IMG/VR virus record: IMGVR_UViG_3300044731_000682
Span: 1-42,555 of that record
Reading direction: 5' to 3' (one strand)
Origin: a virus
Length of the DNA stretch: 42,555 bases
Part shown: in pieces, positions 1 through 6,761 of the stretch
How the letters are laid out: every line of letters begins with the position of its first letter
How positions within the stretch are numbered: position 1 is the stretch's first letter
The notes under the pieces: model-generated
The model's database searches: none
What the model was told of the DNA's origin: nothing
The model's input: the letters and a program-made list of their open reading frames with translations, nothing else
Translations under genes and position numbers: made by a program

Positions 1-283
1 ACAGCCCGCTGCGCGGCGTCCCCTTGCGATGCCCCGCTGCCGCCCCAGGACTGCGCCTCAAATCGCGACGGGTCGCTGGTCGACCGCAAGGGCGCACCGT
101 CGATGCGCGCGGCGTCTAGCGCCCGTAGCGCGCCGAGAACGCCACCGAACGGCGGCCGGCTGCTCTCGCCGCGGTTCTCGCGCGCGATGATGGCGAGCGC
201 GACCTTGGTGGCCTCGTGCTGCCGCTTGGCCCGCTCGCGCAGCATGGCCGGCGTCACCGTCTCGACGGGCGCAGCGTCGCGGT
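1..283. repeat. Left copy of the terminal overlap
   Basis: This stretch matches 42273-42555 at 279 of 283 positions; the mismatches are at 48, 63, 147 and 156. A gene on the minus strand reads continuously from here into the right-hand copy, so this is most simply the overlap of a circular or circularly permuted assembly. All four differences fall in third codon positions of that gene and are silent, which points to two natural variants in a population and not to read errors. Confidence 0.95.
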
Positions 284-377
284 ACGGCTGCGCATCGAGC
301 GCGTCGACCAGCGCGACCTCGCTGACGTGGTCCTCGAGCAGCTGGCGCACGTCGACGCTAAGTCCGGACCTCTTCAT
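1..377 (-). CDS. Helix-turn-helix protein, 5' part (continues at 42555)
   Basis: This is the N-terminal part of a 343-residue protein whose remainder lies at 41618-42272. The ATG at 377-375 overlaps the stop of the RusA-like gene (ATGA, 374-377), which fixes the start and shows translational coupling. The first 40 residues (beginning MKRSGLSVDVRQLLEDHVSE) are visible only in this copy, because the right-hand copy ends before them. The region is basic and Ala-rich with no motif that I recognise. The DNA-binding part is at the C-terminus (see 41618-42555). The protein lies between the resolvase and the terminase genes. Confidence 0.85.
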   Translation of the reverse strand, partial: MKRSGLSVDVRQLLEDHVSEVALVDALDAQPYRDAAPVETVTPAMLRERAKRQHEATKVALAIIARENRGESSRPPFGGVLGALRALDAARIDGAPLRSTSDPSRFEAQSWGGSGASQGDAAQRA

Positions 378-841
378 GTCGCGTCGCCCTCGACTCTGGA
401 CGTTTGCGCGCGAGGTCTGGACGTTACGCGCGCAGCTCTGGACCTTTGCGGCTTCGCGACGATGACGCGCTCGAGTTCCACGACGCGCACCTCCACGCGG
501 GGACGTTCGCGGTCGACGTGCGTCGCGACGAGCAGCGTCGTGATCTGCGAATCGTCCAGATAGAGCACGCCGTTGAGCGCGTCGAGCACCGTCTTCGCGA
601 TGTTGTCGAGATCGCGTCGCCGCTCGTCAGGCAGGTACGCCTCGACGTCGACACGGTAGCGCGCGTGCTTGCTCGGCAACCACGGCCCGCGTGGTCGCGC
701 GGCGAGCGCGTGATAGCGCACGAGCTGCTGATACTGGCGCTGCTTTGCGGGCGTGAAGCGACGCGCGCCCACCGACGCCGCGCGCTGCCACGGAACGACC
801 GGCCCCGGCACCGTGAACGACACGTCGAGATTACACGCCAT
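374..841 (-). CDS. rusA: RusA-family Holliday junction resolvase
   Basis: This 155-residue protein resembles RusA, a dimeric Mg-dependent endonuclease that resolves Holliday junctions and branched DNA in phage recombination and before packaging. The N-terminus has the usual beta-strand with a Pro-rich turn (VPGPVVPWQR, about 11-20). The catalytic core is visible at about 77-97: the DLDN motif, a following Lys, the DALNG turn and the DDSQ segment, which supply the acidic residues and Lys of the family. The last 30 or so residues are a basic Arg-rich tail. The start overlaps the end of the methyltransferase gene by 11 nt and the stop overlaps the next start (ATGA). Length is only slightly more than typical RusA. 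Confidence 0.9.
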   Translation of the reverse strand: MACNLDVSFTVPGPVVPWQRAASVGARRFTPAKQRQYQQLVRYHALAARPRGPWLPSKHARYRVDVEAYLPDERRRDLDNIAKTVLDALNGVLYLDDSQITTLLVATHVDRERPRVEVRVVELERVIVAKPQRSRAARVTSRPRAQTSRVEGDAT

Positions 842-2300
842 CGAAGAGCCCCAGCTGTCTTGATGCCATGTCAGTCACTGTTGGCGCAACCGGCGCAGGC
901 TGCGGCGCTATCGGCGCAACGGGGCGCGGCTTGCGCTTCGTGGGCTTCGCTGGCGTCTTGAGCGCGTGCGCCACCCGTCGCCGGATGATCTCGACGTACT
1001 CAGCCTCGCGCTCGATGCCGATCGCGTCCACGCCCTCTTCGATGCACGCGAGCAACGTGGTGCCGCTACCGCAGAACGGGTCGAGCACGACGCCACCGGG
1101 CGGCGTTATCAGCCGCACCAGCCAGCGCATCAGCGCGATGCTCTTCACCGTGGGATGGCTGTTCGTGCGAGCCGCCGCGCCACGGTTGCGCGGGTTATCG
1201 CCGCCCGGTGCGCCAGCGACGCGGCCCTCGTCGCGCTGCTGCGGTTCAAGCTCGGCACAGCCAGCGTCGCGCTCGGAGCGCGAGGGCTTCGCGACATAGA
1301 AGAAGCGGGACGCGCCGCCGCCGGGATCTGCGGGCCAAGTGCCGATAGCTGCAGCGCTCTTTTCGTCGTCAAACATTCCGAAGCCTTTGCCGCCGCGTTG
1401 ACCTACACGCCCGGTCTTCGGCCTCGCGATGTCAGTCTGCTCATCCAGCATCGCCGCAGCCTCTTCGTCAAGCGTTACGTTCGCGGGCCAGCGACCTAGC
1501 GATGTGGTCTTCTCAAAGCGGTCGAGGGCACGCTCCTTCATCTTCTCTTCGTTGGCCTTGTGGGGGCGTTGCCATCCTTCGTGCAGTTTTGCGTCTGACT
1601 TTAAGAAACGAGACGGATTGCCCATATCCTCACCATCCGTCCCGATTCTGCACCCATCCACGTTGATCGCGCCCGTGCCATGCTTGATCACGTTCGACGC
1701 GATGGTGCCGTCGAGAGGCTTGCGCATCAGCCACCAGTCCTCAGCGGCGGGCTTGAGCGCGGTGCCCCAGCCTTGCCATTGGCGAGCGGCTTCGGTGGCT
1801 GGAGCGGTGATGGGCACTTCCTTGGGGGGCACTCCTCGCGAGTCGGTATTGGAGGCGTATGTTCCGCCCTTTTCTTCCGTTGTCTGGGCCGCGTTGCCCG
1901 TCAGCGTGCGAGTCCCGACTACTTTGCGCTCCGCTCCAGCAGCCTTGTCGATGGCTTTGCTCACGTCGAGGCTCTTCGGGAAGCCCGACCCGTACAGATG
2001 AACGACCTTGTCGCGAGGCTGCCAGCCCGCGTCCTCCCACGCCCAGCCCGTCCAGTGTGACGTGCGCGGCAACGCCCACACCAGCGCGTGACCTCCCGGC
2101 TTGATGACGCGCAAACACTCGCGCGCAATCTCTGCCATCCACGCGACCCACTCGGTGCGACCGCCCTTGTCTCGGTCCCAATCTTTGTTCATGAACGCGA
2201 TTCCCGCAGGAGGGTCGGTGACGATCGCGTCCACGCTGCACGCGTCCATCGCGCGTAACGCCTCGAGGCAATCGGCGTGGATGATGCGCGGCGCTTTCAT
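831..2300 (-). CDS. DNA adenine/cytosine-N4 methyltransferase (orphan)
   Basis: This 489-residue SAM-dependent DNA methyltransferase has the permuted beta-class order. Catalytic motif IV comes first (TDPPAG, about 28-33) and the SAM-binding motif I comes late (LDPFCGSGTT, about 406-415), preceded by the family segment NSHPTVKSIALMRWL. Motif IV is DPPA, not the common DPPY; I recall the PPAG form from other phage enzymes. About 370 residues separate the two motifs and probably include the target-recognition region (about 130-350). No restriction endonuclease lies beside it, so it probably protects phage DNA from host restriction or marks DNA. It starts with ATGA overlap on the upstream gene. 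Base specificity cannot be told from the sequence. Confidence 0.9.
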   Translation of the reverse strand: MKAPRIIHADCLEALRAMDACSVDAIVTDPPAGIAFMNKDWDRDKGGRTEWVAWMAEIARECLRVIKPGGHALVWALPRTSHWTGWAWEDAGWQPRDKVVHLYGSGFPKSLDVSKAIDKAAGAERKVVGTRTLTGNAAQTTEEKGGTYASNTDSRGVPPKEVPITAPATEAARQWQGWGTALKPAAEDWWLMRKPLDGTIASNVIKHGTGAINVDGCRIGTDGEDMGNPSRFLKSDAKLHEGWQRPHKANEEKMKERALDRFEKTTSLGRWPANVTLDEEAAAMLDEQTDIARPKTGRVGQRGGKGFGMFDDEKSAAAIGTWPADPGGGASRFFYVAKPSRSERDAGCAELEPQQRDEGRVAGAPGGDNPRNRGAAARTNSHPTVKSIALMRWLVRLITPPGGVVLDPFCGSGTTLLACIEEGVDAIGIEREAEYVEIIRRRVAHALKTPAKPTKRKPRPVAPIAPQPAPVAPTVTDMASRQLGLFDGV

Positions 2301-2554
2301 CGCGACCTCCCTCGCAGCTCGCGCTCAGCGTCCTGCGCCTCGTAGTCGGCCCGACGCTGCGCTGCTGCGCGCTCGTACTCCGCGCGCGACTCCGCGGCCT
2401 CCTCGCTCGTGCGCCCCCAGTGCGCGCGTTGCCGCGGTGTCCACGTGCGCTCCGAGGTCGCCAGCGATGGATTGCGCTCTATCTGGCAGCGGCCGCACGC
2501 GCCTGCGACGAATCCGGGGTGCCGCTTGCACTGCGGCGGTAGCTGACCGGGCAT
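2297..2554 (-). CDS. Small Cys-containing hypothetical protein
   Basis: This is an 85-residue protein beginning MPGQLPPQCKRHPGF. Its N-terminal third carries CKRH followed by CGRC (about residues 9-23), a possible zinc-binding knuckle. The C-terminal half is a charged Arg/Glu/Ala-rich helix (about 50-85) likely to form a coiled coil. The start shares one base with the stop of the upstream gene (TGATG) and the stop overlaps the methyltransferase start (ATGA), so it is firmly part of the leftward operon. An upstream extension in the same frame exists but has no coding character. Function unknown. Confidence 0.75.
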   Translation of the reverse strand: MPGQLPPQCKRHPGFVAGACGRCQIERNPSLATSERTWTPRQRAHWGRTSEEAAESRAEYERAAAQRRADYEAQDAERELRGRSR

Positions 2555-2787
2555 CAGTTTGACGTCCTGTCGGGCCTGATAGACAGCTCGACGGTGATCC
2601 GCTCGAGCCGCATCGGGCACCAGCGCGGCGGCGTCGTCGGCGGCTCCGTCGCAAGGTCTAGCGACGCGACGACGATGCGGTCGTCCGACACGGTGCACGC
2701 GTGCTCGATCGTCATTGAGTCGACGCCGCGGATATCGGTGCCGAGAAATGGGCACGTCGCGCACCCTTCAAAGATAATCAGCTGCAT
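2554..2787 (-). CDS. Small hypothetical protein with paired Cys
   Basis: This 77-residue protein begins MQLIIFEGCATCPFLGTDIR. It has a CxxC pair at about residues 9-12, a further Cys near 31 and the segment RWCPMR near 55-60, so it may bind a metal. It overlaps the last 10 nt of the upstream Cys-rich gene and is joined to the downstream gene by TGATG. It is not an obvious copy of the four paralogues upstream, but it continues the run of Cys-containing small genes. Function unknown. Confidence 0.75.
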   Translation of the reverse strand: MQLIIFEGCATCPFLGTDIRGVDSMTIEHACTVSDDRIVVASLDLATEPPTTPPRWCPMRLERITVELSIRPDRTSN

Positions 2788-3329
2788 TTGCGTTGCTCCG
2801 CGCGCGCTGGCGCTCGACACCGACGATCTGATTCCCGCTGCTGTTTGAGCCGCGCTTGATGCGCGCACGCCTCGCCGCAGTATTGCAGACGCCGCACGCT
2901 GGCGTCGTACGTAAATCGCCGCCGACACGTGGCGCACTGGAGCCGCGCTGGCCCGCGTCCCTTGCGCTGGCGATGCTGCGACGCCGTGATCGACGCTCGC
3001 CGCGCGCGATACGCGCACGCAGGCCCGCAGTAGTCGCAGCGGCGCATCGCGACCGGCCGCGTGAACTGCGTGCCGCAACCGACGCACCGACGCGGCAGCT
3101 CCTCGCGATACGGCCCCGGCCAGCACGTCGCCGTCCGCGCTGGTAGCGCCGTCCTCGACTGCGGTCGCAATCCCACGGTGCGCCGTTCGCGCGCGATGCG
3201 GTCGTGATCGACGCACGCCTCCGCGCTCGCAGGCCAGTGGCGCATGACGCCGCAGCACGCGCAGCGCTCGAGCTCGACGCCCGTTGCGTCGCGTCCTGCC
3301 GGCGTCCAGTCGTGCAGCTGCGCCGTCAT
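2778..3329 (-). CDS. Cys-rich zinc-finger protein, array paralogue 4 (three-finger)
   Basis: This 183-residue protein is the longest member of a four-gene tandem family. The first Cys module has a CxxCG-like core followed by VMRHWPASAEAC (about 22-39). After a variable linker comes GPYREE, then a treble-clef-like module CVGC..FTRP...CDYCGPAC. This copy has an extra third module CATC..FTYD...QYCGEAC followed by a basic tail. The final modules resemble the widespread CxxC-F-YCxxxC zinc ribbons often found in nucleic-acid-binding proteins. The chosen ATG at 3329 overlaps the upstream stop (ATGA). No enzymatic domain is visible; binding of DNA, RNA or a protein partner is an inference. Confidence 0.8.
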   Translation of the reverse strand: MTAQLHDWTPAGRDATGVELERCACCGVMRHWPASAEACVDHDRIARERRTVGLRPQSRTALPARTATCWPGPYREELPRRCVGCGTQFTRPVAMRRCDYCGPACAYRARRASITASQHRQRKGRGPARLQCATCRRRFTYDASVRRLQYCGEACAHQARLKQQRESDRRCRAPARAEQRKCS

Positions 3330-3724
3330 CGCGCACGCCTCTCGCGCGACGCCGCAGTACGCCTCTCGCGCTGCTTCGCCCAGCGTTCCATCTGCGACGT
3401 GCGCGCCGCCTCCCACGCGCACAACGGGCCGCAGAACTCGCAGCGCGTCATCGTCACCGGCCTGCGATACGTCGCCGCGCAGCGCCGACACTCGCGCGAC
3501 GCCTCGCCCTCGCGATACGGCCCTGCCCAGACGCCCGACGACGGCTGCGGCCTCTTGCGCGCGTACGCCTTGCGCTTGCTGCTGCGCTGAATGCCCGCGC
3601 GTCGCGCCGACGTGCACGCATCCTCCGCGAGCGGCCAGTGCGCCATGACGCCGCAATACCGGCAGCGAGAGCGCGGCTCACCGAGGTCGCTGCGGCCCTC
3701 GTCGTGCCAGTCGTGCCCGCTCAC
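3326..3724 (-). CDS. Cys-rich zinc-finger protein, array paralogue 3
   Basis: This 132-residue protein has the family layout: CRYCGVMAHWPLAEDAC at about 21-37, a basic linker, WAGPYREGE, then CRRCAATYRRPVTMTRCEFC followed by GPLC and a basic Arg-rich tail. It starts with GTG at 3724, which overlaps the upstream stop (GTGA). Its stop overlaps the start of the next paralogue (ATGA). Identity with its neighbours is concentrated at the Cys, His, Trp and GPY positions; the linkers differ freely, as expected for old duplicates kept for a metal-bound fold. Function unknown. Confidence 0.8.
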   Translation of the reverse strand: MSGHDWHDEGRSDLGEPRSRCRYCGVMAHWPLAEDACTSARRAGIQRSSKRKAYARKRPQPSSGVWAGPYREGEASRECRRCAATYRRPVTMTRCEFCGPLCAWEAARTSQMERWAKQRERRTAASRERRAR

Positions 3725-4095
3725 GACCGCTGCCTCCGCTGCTGCGCGCTATTGGCTGCGCGGAGATTCTCGACGCTGCACACGCGGCAGCACGTCTGGA
3801 GACGCGGCCACCGACGAGGACGCCGGAACGACCGCTGACAGGCGCGACACGTCCGCGGCTGCTCCGCGGCGTACGGCCCATCCCACTGGCCCGCGTGCAG
3901 AGGCTGCGTCTCGTCCAGCGCGGGGGGCGTGATCTGCGTCCGCACGCACGTCGCGTGAGCCGCGGGCCAGTGGCGCAGCACCGCGCAGCGCGAGCACCGT
4001 ACGCGCTCGGCACCGTCAGGCAGCTTGCCATCGGGATACCACTGGTGCGGCAGCACGTAGCCCGGCAGCGCATCGTCATCGTCGTCGTCGATCAC
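3721..4095 (-). CDS. Cys-rich zinc-finger protein, array paralogue 2
   Basis: This 124-residue protein begins with an acidic Asp run (MIDDDDDD). It then has CSRCAVLRHWPAAHATC, a linker, WDGPYAAEQ and CRACQRSFRRPRRWPRLQTC followed by CRVC, and ends with a basic tail. The acidic start is unlike the other copies. The GTG start at 4095 overlaps the upstream stop (GTGA), and its own stop overlaps the GTG of the next gene. It belongs to the same family by the CxxC..HW..C and GPY..CxxC patterns. It may act as a nucleic-acid-binding or host-interacting factor, but nothing in the sequence proves this. Confidence 0.8.
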   Translation of the reverse strand: MIDDDDDDALPGYVLPHQWYPDGKLPDGAERVRCSRCAVLRHWPAAHATCVRTQITPPALDETQPLHAGQWDGPYAAEQPRTCRACQRSFRRPRRWPRLQTCCRVCSVENLRAANSAQQRRQRS

Positions 4096-4472
4096 GACCG
4101 CGCCTCCTGCCGCGCACGATACGCCGCAGCGTCGGCGCGATTGCGGTCGAGCATATTATCGCGCGCGCACATGGGGCCGCAGAACGACATGACGCGAAAC
4201 CTCTTCGGGTGCCGGAACTTGCTGCCGCAGCGCTTGCACGTCGACCAGCGGTTCTTTGCGTACGGCCCGTCCCAGTGCACCGACGCGCCGTTGCCTTGCA
4301 CGACCGGCTGCGGAGCCGATGTCGTCGCGTGAACGCGGTAGCGCGCGTTGCACAAATACGGGCACGCGTCGCGAGCGCCCGCCCAGTGGCCTAGCATCCC
4401 GCAGCGCGCGCATCGCAGACGCGGCTCGCCGTCCTCGCGATAGCCGTCAGCAACGAAGCAATGCGCCGTCAT
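4092..4472 (-). CDS. Cys-rich zinc-finger protein, array paralogue 1
   Basis: This 126-residue protein is the first transcribed member of the four-gene family. It has CARCGMLGHWAGARDAC at about 21-37, WDGPYAKNR, then CKRCGSKFRHPKRFRVMSFC followed by GPMC and a basic C-terminal tail. The ATG at 4472 overlaps the stop of the upstream gene (ATGA), so the in-frame extension further upstream is unlikely to be used. The pattern fits two small zinc-binding modules separated by a flexible linker. No known name can be given with confidence. Confidence 0.8.
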   Translation of the reverse strand: MTAHCFVADGYREDGEPRLRCARCGMLGHWAGARDACPYLCNARYRVHATTSAPQPVVQGNGASVHWDGPYAKNRWSTCKRCGSKFRHPKRFRVMSFCGPMCARDNMLDRNRADAAAYRARQEARS

Positions 4473-4753
4473 CGCGGGCTTTCGTGGATGCGCGCCCGCA
4501 TCATCGCAGCAGCCAGCCGCGAGCGAATCTCGCGGACGTGGACGCCGCAACGGTACGCAGCCTCAACGTATAGGTGCTCGTCCAGCGCGCATCCGAGGGA
4601 TATCTCGCGCGTCAAGACCAGCAGCGCCGTCGTCTGGATGGCGGCGTGGAGCTGGCCGTGGACTTCGTCGTCGTGGCACTCGACCACGTCCAGCCACGCC
4701 TGCTCGAGAGCAGAGCCAGCAGGGTCGAGCCTACGTGCAGCATCATCACTCAT
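4469..4753 (-). CDS. Hypothetical helical protein
   Basis: This 94-residue protein begins MSDDAARRLDPAGSALEQAW. Its start is supported by a strong ribosome binding site (GGAGG, 6 nt before ATG) and by ATGA overlap with the upstream gene. It appears mostly alpha-helical, with an acidic patch (VECHDDEVHG) and an Ala/Arg-rich end. No domain is recognised. It sits between the helicase pair and the Cys-rich array in the leftward operon. Confidence 0.75.
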   Translation of the reverse strand: MSDDAARRLDPAGSALEQAWLDVVECHDDEVHGQLHAAIQTTALLVLTREISLGCALDEHLYVEAAYRCGVHVREIRSRLAAAMMRARIHESPR

Positions 4754-5133
4754 TGCGTCCTCCCCACCGACGACGGAGCTGCACCAGCACCGGCACCGGC
4801 ACCTTCTACTCTCCGACCCCGTCGCCGCCCGTCCCCCTCGCCAGCGCCGCCCGCCTCCCCACCAACCGGGTGCGAGGGAGCCGAGCAAGACCCCCCTACC
4901 CCCCATCGACTTTGTGGTGAGATCACCACTTCGTCGGAGTCCAGTCGTCGGCGCATGGGGCGCTTCGTTTCTGGCCGGGGGGAGGTGTCTTGCTCAGCGC
5001 CTTGCACCCGTCGCCGGTCTGCTCGGTCGCCTTCGCGAAGTGGTGGAGCCCCTACGTCCACCCAGTCAACTCGCGGCTGACTGCCCGCGCCGGTCATACG
5101 ATACGCCACGCCCGCTGTCAAAAACTTTTTCAT
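4750..5133 (-). CDS. Low-complexity basic hypothetical protein
   Basis: This 127-residue frame is joined by ATGA overlaps to both the helicase upstream (5130-5133) and the next gene (4750-4753), which is the main reason to accept it. It begins MKKFLTAGVAYRMTGAG. Most of the rest is low complexity: Arg-rich and acidic stretches, then Gly/Ala repeats (GAGAGAGAAP). There is no recognised domain. A 16-bp palindrome (4914-4929) lies inside the frame. It could instead be a spacer that happens to stay open in GC-rich DNA. Confidence 0.55.
   Translation of the reverse strand: MKKFLTAGVAYRMTGAGSQPRVDWVDVGAPPLREGDRADRRRVQGAEQDTSPRPETKRPMRRRLDSDEVVISPQSRWGVGGSCSAPSHPVGGEAGGAGEGDGRRRGRRVEGAGAGAGAAPSSVGRTQ
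4914..4929. promoter_or_regulatory. Perfect 7-bp inverted repeat, operator-like
   Basis: The sequence GTGGTGAGATCACCAC has perfect 7-bp arms around a 2-bp centre. This is the size of a site for a dimeric repressor, or of a restriction/methylation target. It lies inside the 127-residue low-complexity frame and 160 bp upstream of the 94-residue gene. No partner protein can be assigned. Confidence 0.4.
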
Positions 5134-6761
5134 GGCTGGTTGAACTCCGGTCCGTTGCCACGCACCCAGCCATTCGCCTCAAGCGCGCTGCACAGCTTTT
5201 TAGCTTGTTCAAAGGTGATGTACGTCGTGTCGTATCCGCGCTTCGCCAGTTCACGAGCCTGAGGAGGCGTACACATTCCCTTCCTGTATCTTGCGATTTG
5301 CGCGCCGATCACCTGATGCGCTTGCCGCTTCGATAGGTCCGGTGAGCCGATGCCCCACTTCGTCAAAAGCGCGCGCTGCTCGTCAGTCATTCGCACGCCG
5401 CCGTCATATTTGGGAATCGGAAGCGCACCGCCGAACTTGCTCGCAAACGGATCGACTTGTCGACTTGCGTATCGCGGCTCGGCGTAAACCTTTGCGTTGC
5501 GCCTGCGCGCCTCGTCCTCCTTGCGCCGCCGTTCCAGTTCCTGCGCCGCGCGTTCGGCTTCCTTGCTTTCGCGCTCGGCCTGCGCGTAGGCGCGTTCAAG
5601 CGACATTCCTTGATCAGACAGCTCCTGCATCCGCTCCTGCCACCGCTCAGGCAGCGGGTTCTCGCCCATCAACACCTCGACCGGGCTGCACAGCTTGTGC
5701 GTCGTGCCGACCATGCCGACGAAGTCGATCACGAGCAGGTTCTCTTTGCCCTCGTGCTTGCGTGTGCCGCGGCCGATGCACTGGGTCATCAACGCACGCG
5801 ACTTCGTTGGACGTGCAAGCGCCACGCAGCTGGTGTGCGGTGAGTCGAAACCCTCCGTCAAAACCGCGCAATTTACAAGGAATTGCACTTCGCCTGCTTC
5901 ATATTCGTCCAGAATCCGCTGACGCAATTCGCTGCCCGTTTCGCCATGCACAACCGCAGCTTTTGCCTTCGTGTATGCGGCCAGCACGTCAACCAGCGCC
6001 TTCGCGGTCGCGACCGTAGGCGTGAAAACAATCGTCGGACGCTTCCCGGCTTCGCGCACAAGCGGCCCAGCCATTTCGTGCAACACGCGGTCGTTGTTCA
6101 TCGCTTGCTCAAGGTCGGCGGCAGTTAGGTCGCCGTTGCGCGAGCGGACGCGCGTAATGTCGAGGTGTTCGACGGCGATCTGCTGCGCGATGATGCTCGT
6201 CAGATGCCCGCGCTGGATGCCCTCGTAAATGTCCATCCGATACGCGCAGCTATCGAACAGTTCTCCAAGTCCGACCTTGTCGAGACGGTCAGGCGTCGCC
6301 GTGACCCCCAGAACTTGCGATGCGTGGAAATGATCGAGGATTTTGCGGTAGGTCGCGCTTGTTGCGTGGTGCGCTTCGTCCACGACAATCGACGTAAAAT
6401 CCCACGGGTTGAAGCGTTGCAAGCGTTTCGTCATCGACAGCGTCTGCACGCTCGCGACGACGAACGGCTGCGGCATCAGCGACGACGTAGTCTGTCCCGC
6501 CATCTCAACGCCAACCTGCGCATCAGGGATCTGCCTCTTCAATCGCGCAACGGCTTGATTCACAAGCTCCTCGCGATGCGCGAGGACAAGCACACGTCCG
6601 CCGTGAAGTGCCTGTCTACGCTTCGCCCACTCGCAGAAGATGGTCGTCTTTCCGAGGCCGGTGGCGAGCACGATCAACGTGGACCGCAGCCCCTTCTCGC
6701 CGTGTTCGCGCTCGATAGCGGAGACGGCTTCCAATTGATAATCACGAAGCTTCACGGTCAT
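5130..6761 (-). CDS. Superfamily 2 DEAD/DEAH-box helicase
   Basis: This 543-residue ATP-dependent helicase is of the kind related to the type III restriction/UvrB helicase core. Motif I is ATGLGKT (33-39), motif Ia is near LVLAHREELVNQA (58-70), motif II is DEAH (128-131), motif III is TATPDR (154-159), and motif VI is QCIGRGTR (327-334). A charged, probably coiled segment follows (about 375-415), and the last 130 residues are a phage-specific extension. It probably unwinds phage DNA in replication or recombination. It is coupled to the ParB-like gene upstream (ATGA) and to the small gene downstream. Confidence 0.92.
   Translation of the reverse strand: MTVKLRDYQLEAVSAIEREHGEKGLRSTLIVLATGLGKTTIFCEWAKRRQALHGGRVLVLAHREELVNQAVARLKRQIPDAQVGVEMAGQTTSSLMPQPFVVASVQTLSMTKRLQRFNPWDFTSIVVDEAHHATSATYRKILDHFHASQVLGVTATPDRLDKVGLGELFDSCAYRMDIYEGIQRGHLTSIIAQQIAVEHLDITRVRSRNGDLTAADLEQAMNNDRVLHEMAGPLVREAGKRPTIVFTPTVATAKALVDVLAAYTKAKAAVVHGETGSELRQRILDEYEAGEVQFLVNCAVLTEGFDSPHTSCVALARPTKSRALMTQCIGRGTRKHEGKENLLVIDFVGMVGTTHKLCSPVEVLMGENPLPERWQERMQELSDQGMSLERAYAQAERESKEAERAAQELERRRKEDEARRRNAKVYAEPRYASRQVDPFASKFGGALPIPKYDGGVRMTDEQRALLTKWGIGSPDLSKRQAHQVIGAQIARYRKGMCTPPQARELAKRGYDTTYITFEQAKKLCSALEANGWVRGNGPEFNQP

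Noticed and set aside
1-283. True direct terminal repeat (DTR) of the virion
   Set aside because: A short DTR is possible, but the gene reads unbroken across the join and the copies differ at four silent sites, which fits assembly overlap of population variants better than a physical repeat.
4461-5336. 291-residue plus-strand open frame across the 4.5-5.3 kb region
   Set aside because: It overlaps the ends of several coupled minus-strand genes and the helicase; low complexity and no start signal.
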